Source: Paramecium tetraurelia (taxonomy: Eukaryota; Ciliophora; Oligohymenophorea; Peniculida; Parameciidae). Taken from it: a stretch of 64,000 nt of DNA. The stretch lies in the NCBI RefSeq assembly GCF_000165425.1, contig NW_001799233.1, positions 437,256 through 501,255 on the forward strand. The letters are read 5' to 3'. Below the pieces are notes generated by a model that ran no database searches, was not told the DNA's origin, and worked only from the letters and a program-made list of their open reading frames with translations. Shown piece by piece: positions 63,975 through 64,000 of this stretch. The number at the start of each line of letters is the position of its first letter. Within the stretch, counting starts at the first letter, position 1. The translations under genes were made by a program, and so were the position numbers.

Positions 63975-64000
63975 AAGAATAATTAATGATTTTTATTTAA

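Overview
The window reads as macronuclear DNA of a ciliate, most likely Paramecium. Three things in the sequence point there: (1) long reading frames appear only if TAA and TAG are read as glutamine and TGA is the sole stop; (2) frames are joined by tiny introns, nearly all 20-32 nt, mostly GTA...TAG; (3) the DNA is very AT-rich, with genes packed on both strands and gaps often under 200 bp (27 bp between the divergent starts at 56678 and 56706). A tRNA gene with anticodon UUA, the decoder of the reassigned UAA codon, lies at 33390-33460. No telomere repeat is seen at either end. All gene models below use the ciliate code with introns removed; for almost all of them the spliced length is an exact multiple of three.

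Layout. 1-7 kb: 3' part of a membrane protein with an EGF-like module, one TM helix and a RING-H2 finger; two small unknown genes; a Cys/His-rich unknown protein. 7-10 kb (-): IQ/RhoGEF-PH-PX-FERM signalling protein. 10.2-18.6 kb (+): complete 2738-aa IP3-receptor-type Ca2+ release channel. 18.7-20 kb: two-TM membrane protein. 20-22.5 kb: UBE2S-like ubiquitin-conjugating enzyme and a PH-domain kinase (-), divergent from a ULK-like kinase (+). 24.3-29.1 kb: mitochondrial Rieske protein (+), proteasome ATPase Rpt1 (-), and an unknown protein (+). 29.2-33.5 kb: cyclic-nucleotide-binding K+ channel (-), coiled-coil cytoskeletal-type protein (+), tRNA-Gln(UUA) (-). 34-36.5 kb (-): PH pseudokinase and a small dual-acylation candidate. 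36.7-39.9 kb (+): 1023-aa coiled coil with a recurring 'KVAMLS.EIER' motif. 40-41.5 kb (-): two-TM protein, paralogue of one at 53.9-55.3 kb. 41.8-46.3 kb (+): zinc-finger/coiled-coil/TLDc protein and another coiled-coil protein. 47-51.5 kb (-): small Gln-rich protein, PTB/hnRNP L-like RNA-binding protein, OSCA/TMEM63-like channel. 51.9-53.3 kb (+): PH kinase with altered DFG. 55.4-57.6 kb: unknown protein divergent from a ureohydrolase-fold protein that has lost its metal ligands. 57.7-61.3 kb (+): tandem pair of RING proteins. 62.6-64 kb (+): another PH kinase.

The genes do not form an operon. Recurring themes are Ca2+/membrane signalling (IP3R, K+ channel, OSCA, RhoGEF) and a local set of four PH-kinase paralogues, of which one is clearly a pseudokinase and one has an altered magnesium loop. 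The most useful second looks are the RhoGEF-PX-FERM fusion, the pseudoenzymes (kinase, ureohydrolase), the tandem RING pair, and a one-base frame slip in the Rieske gene.
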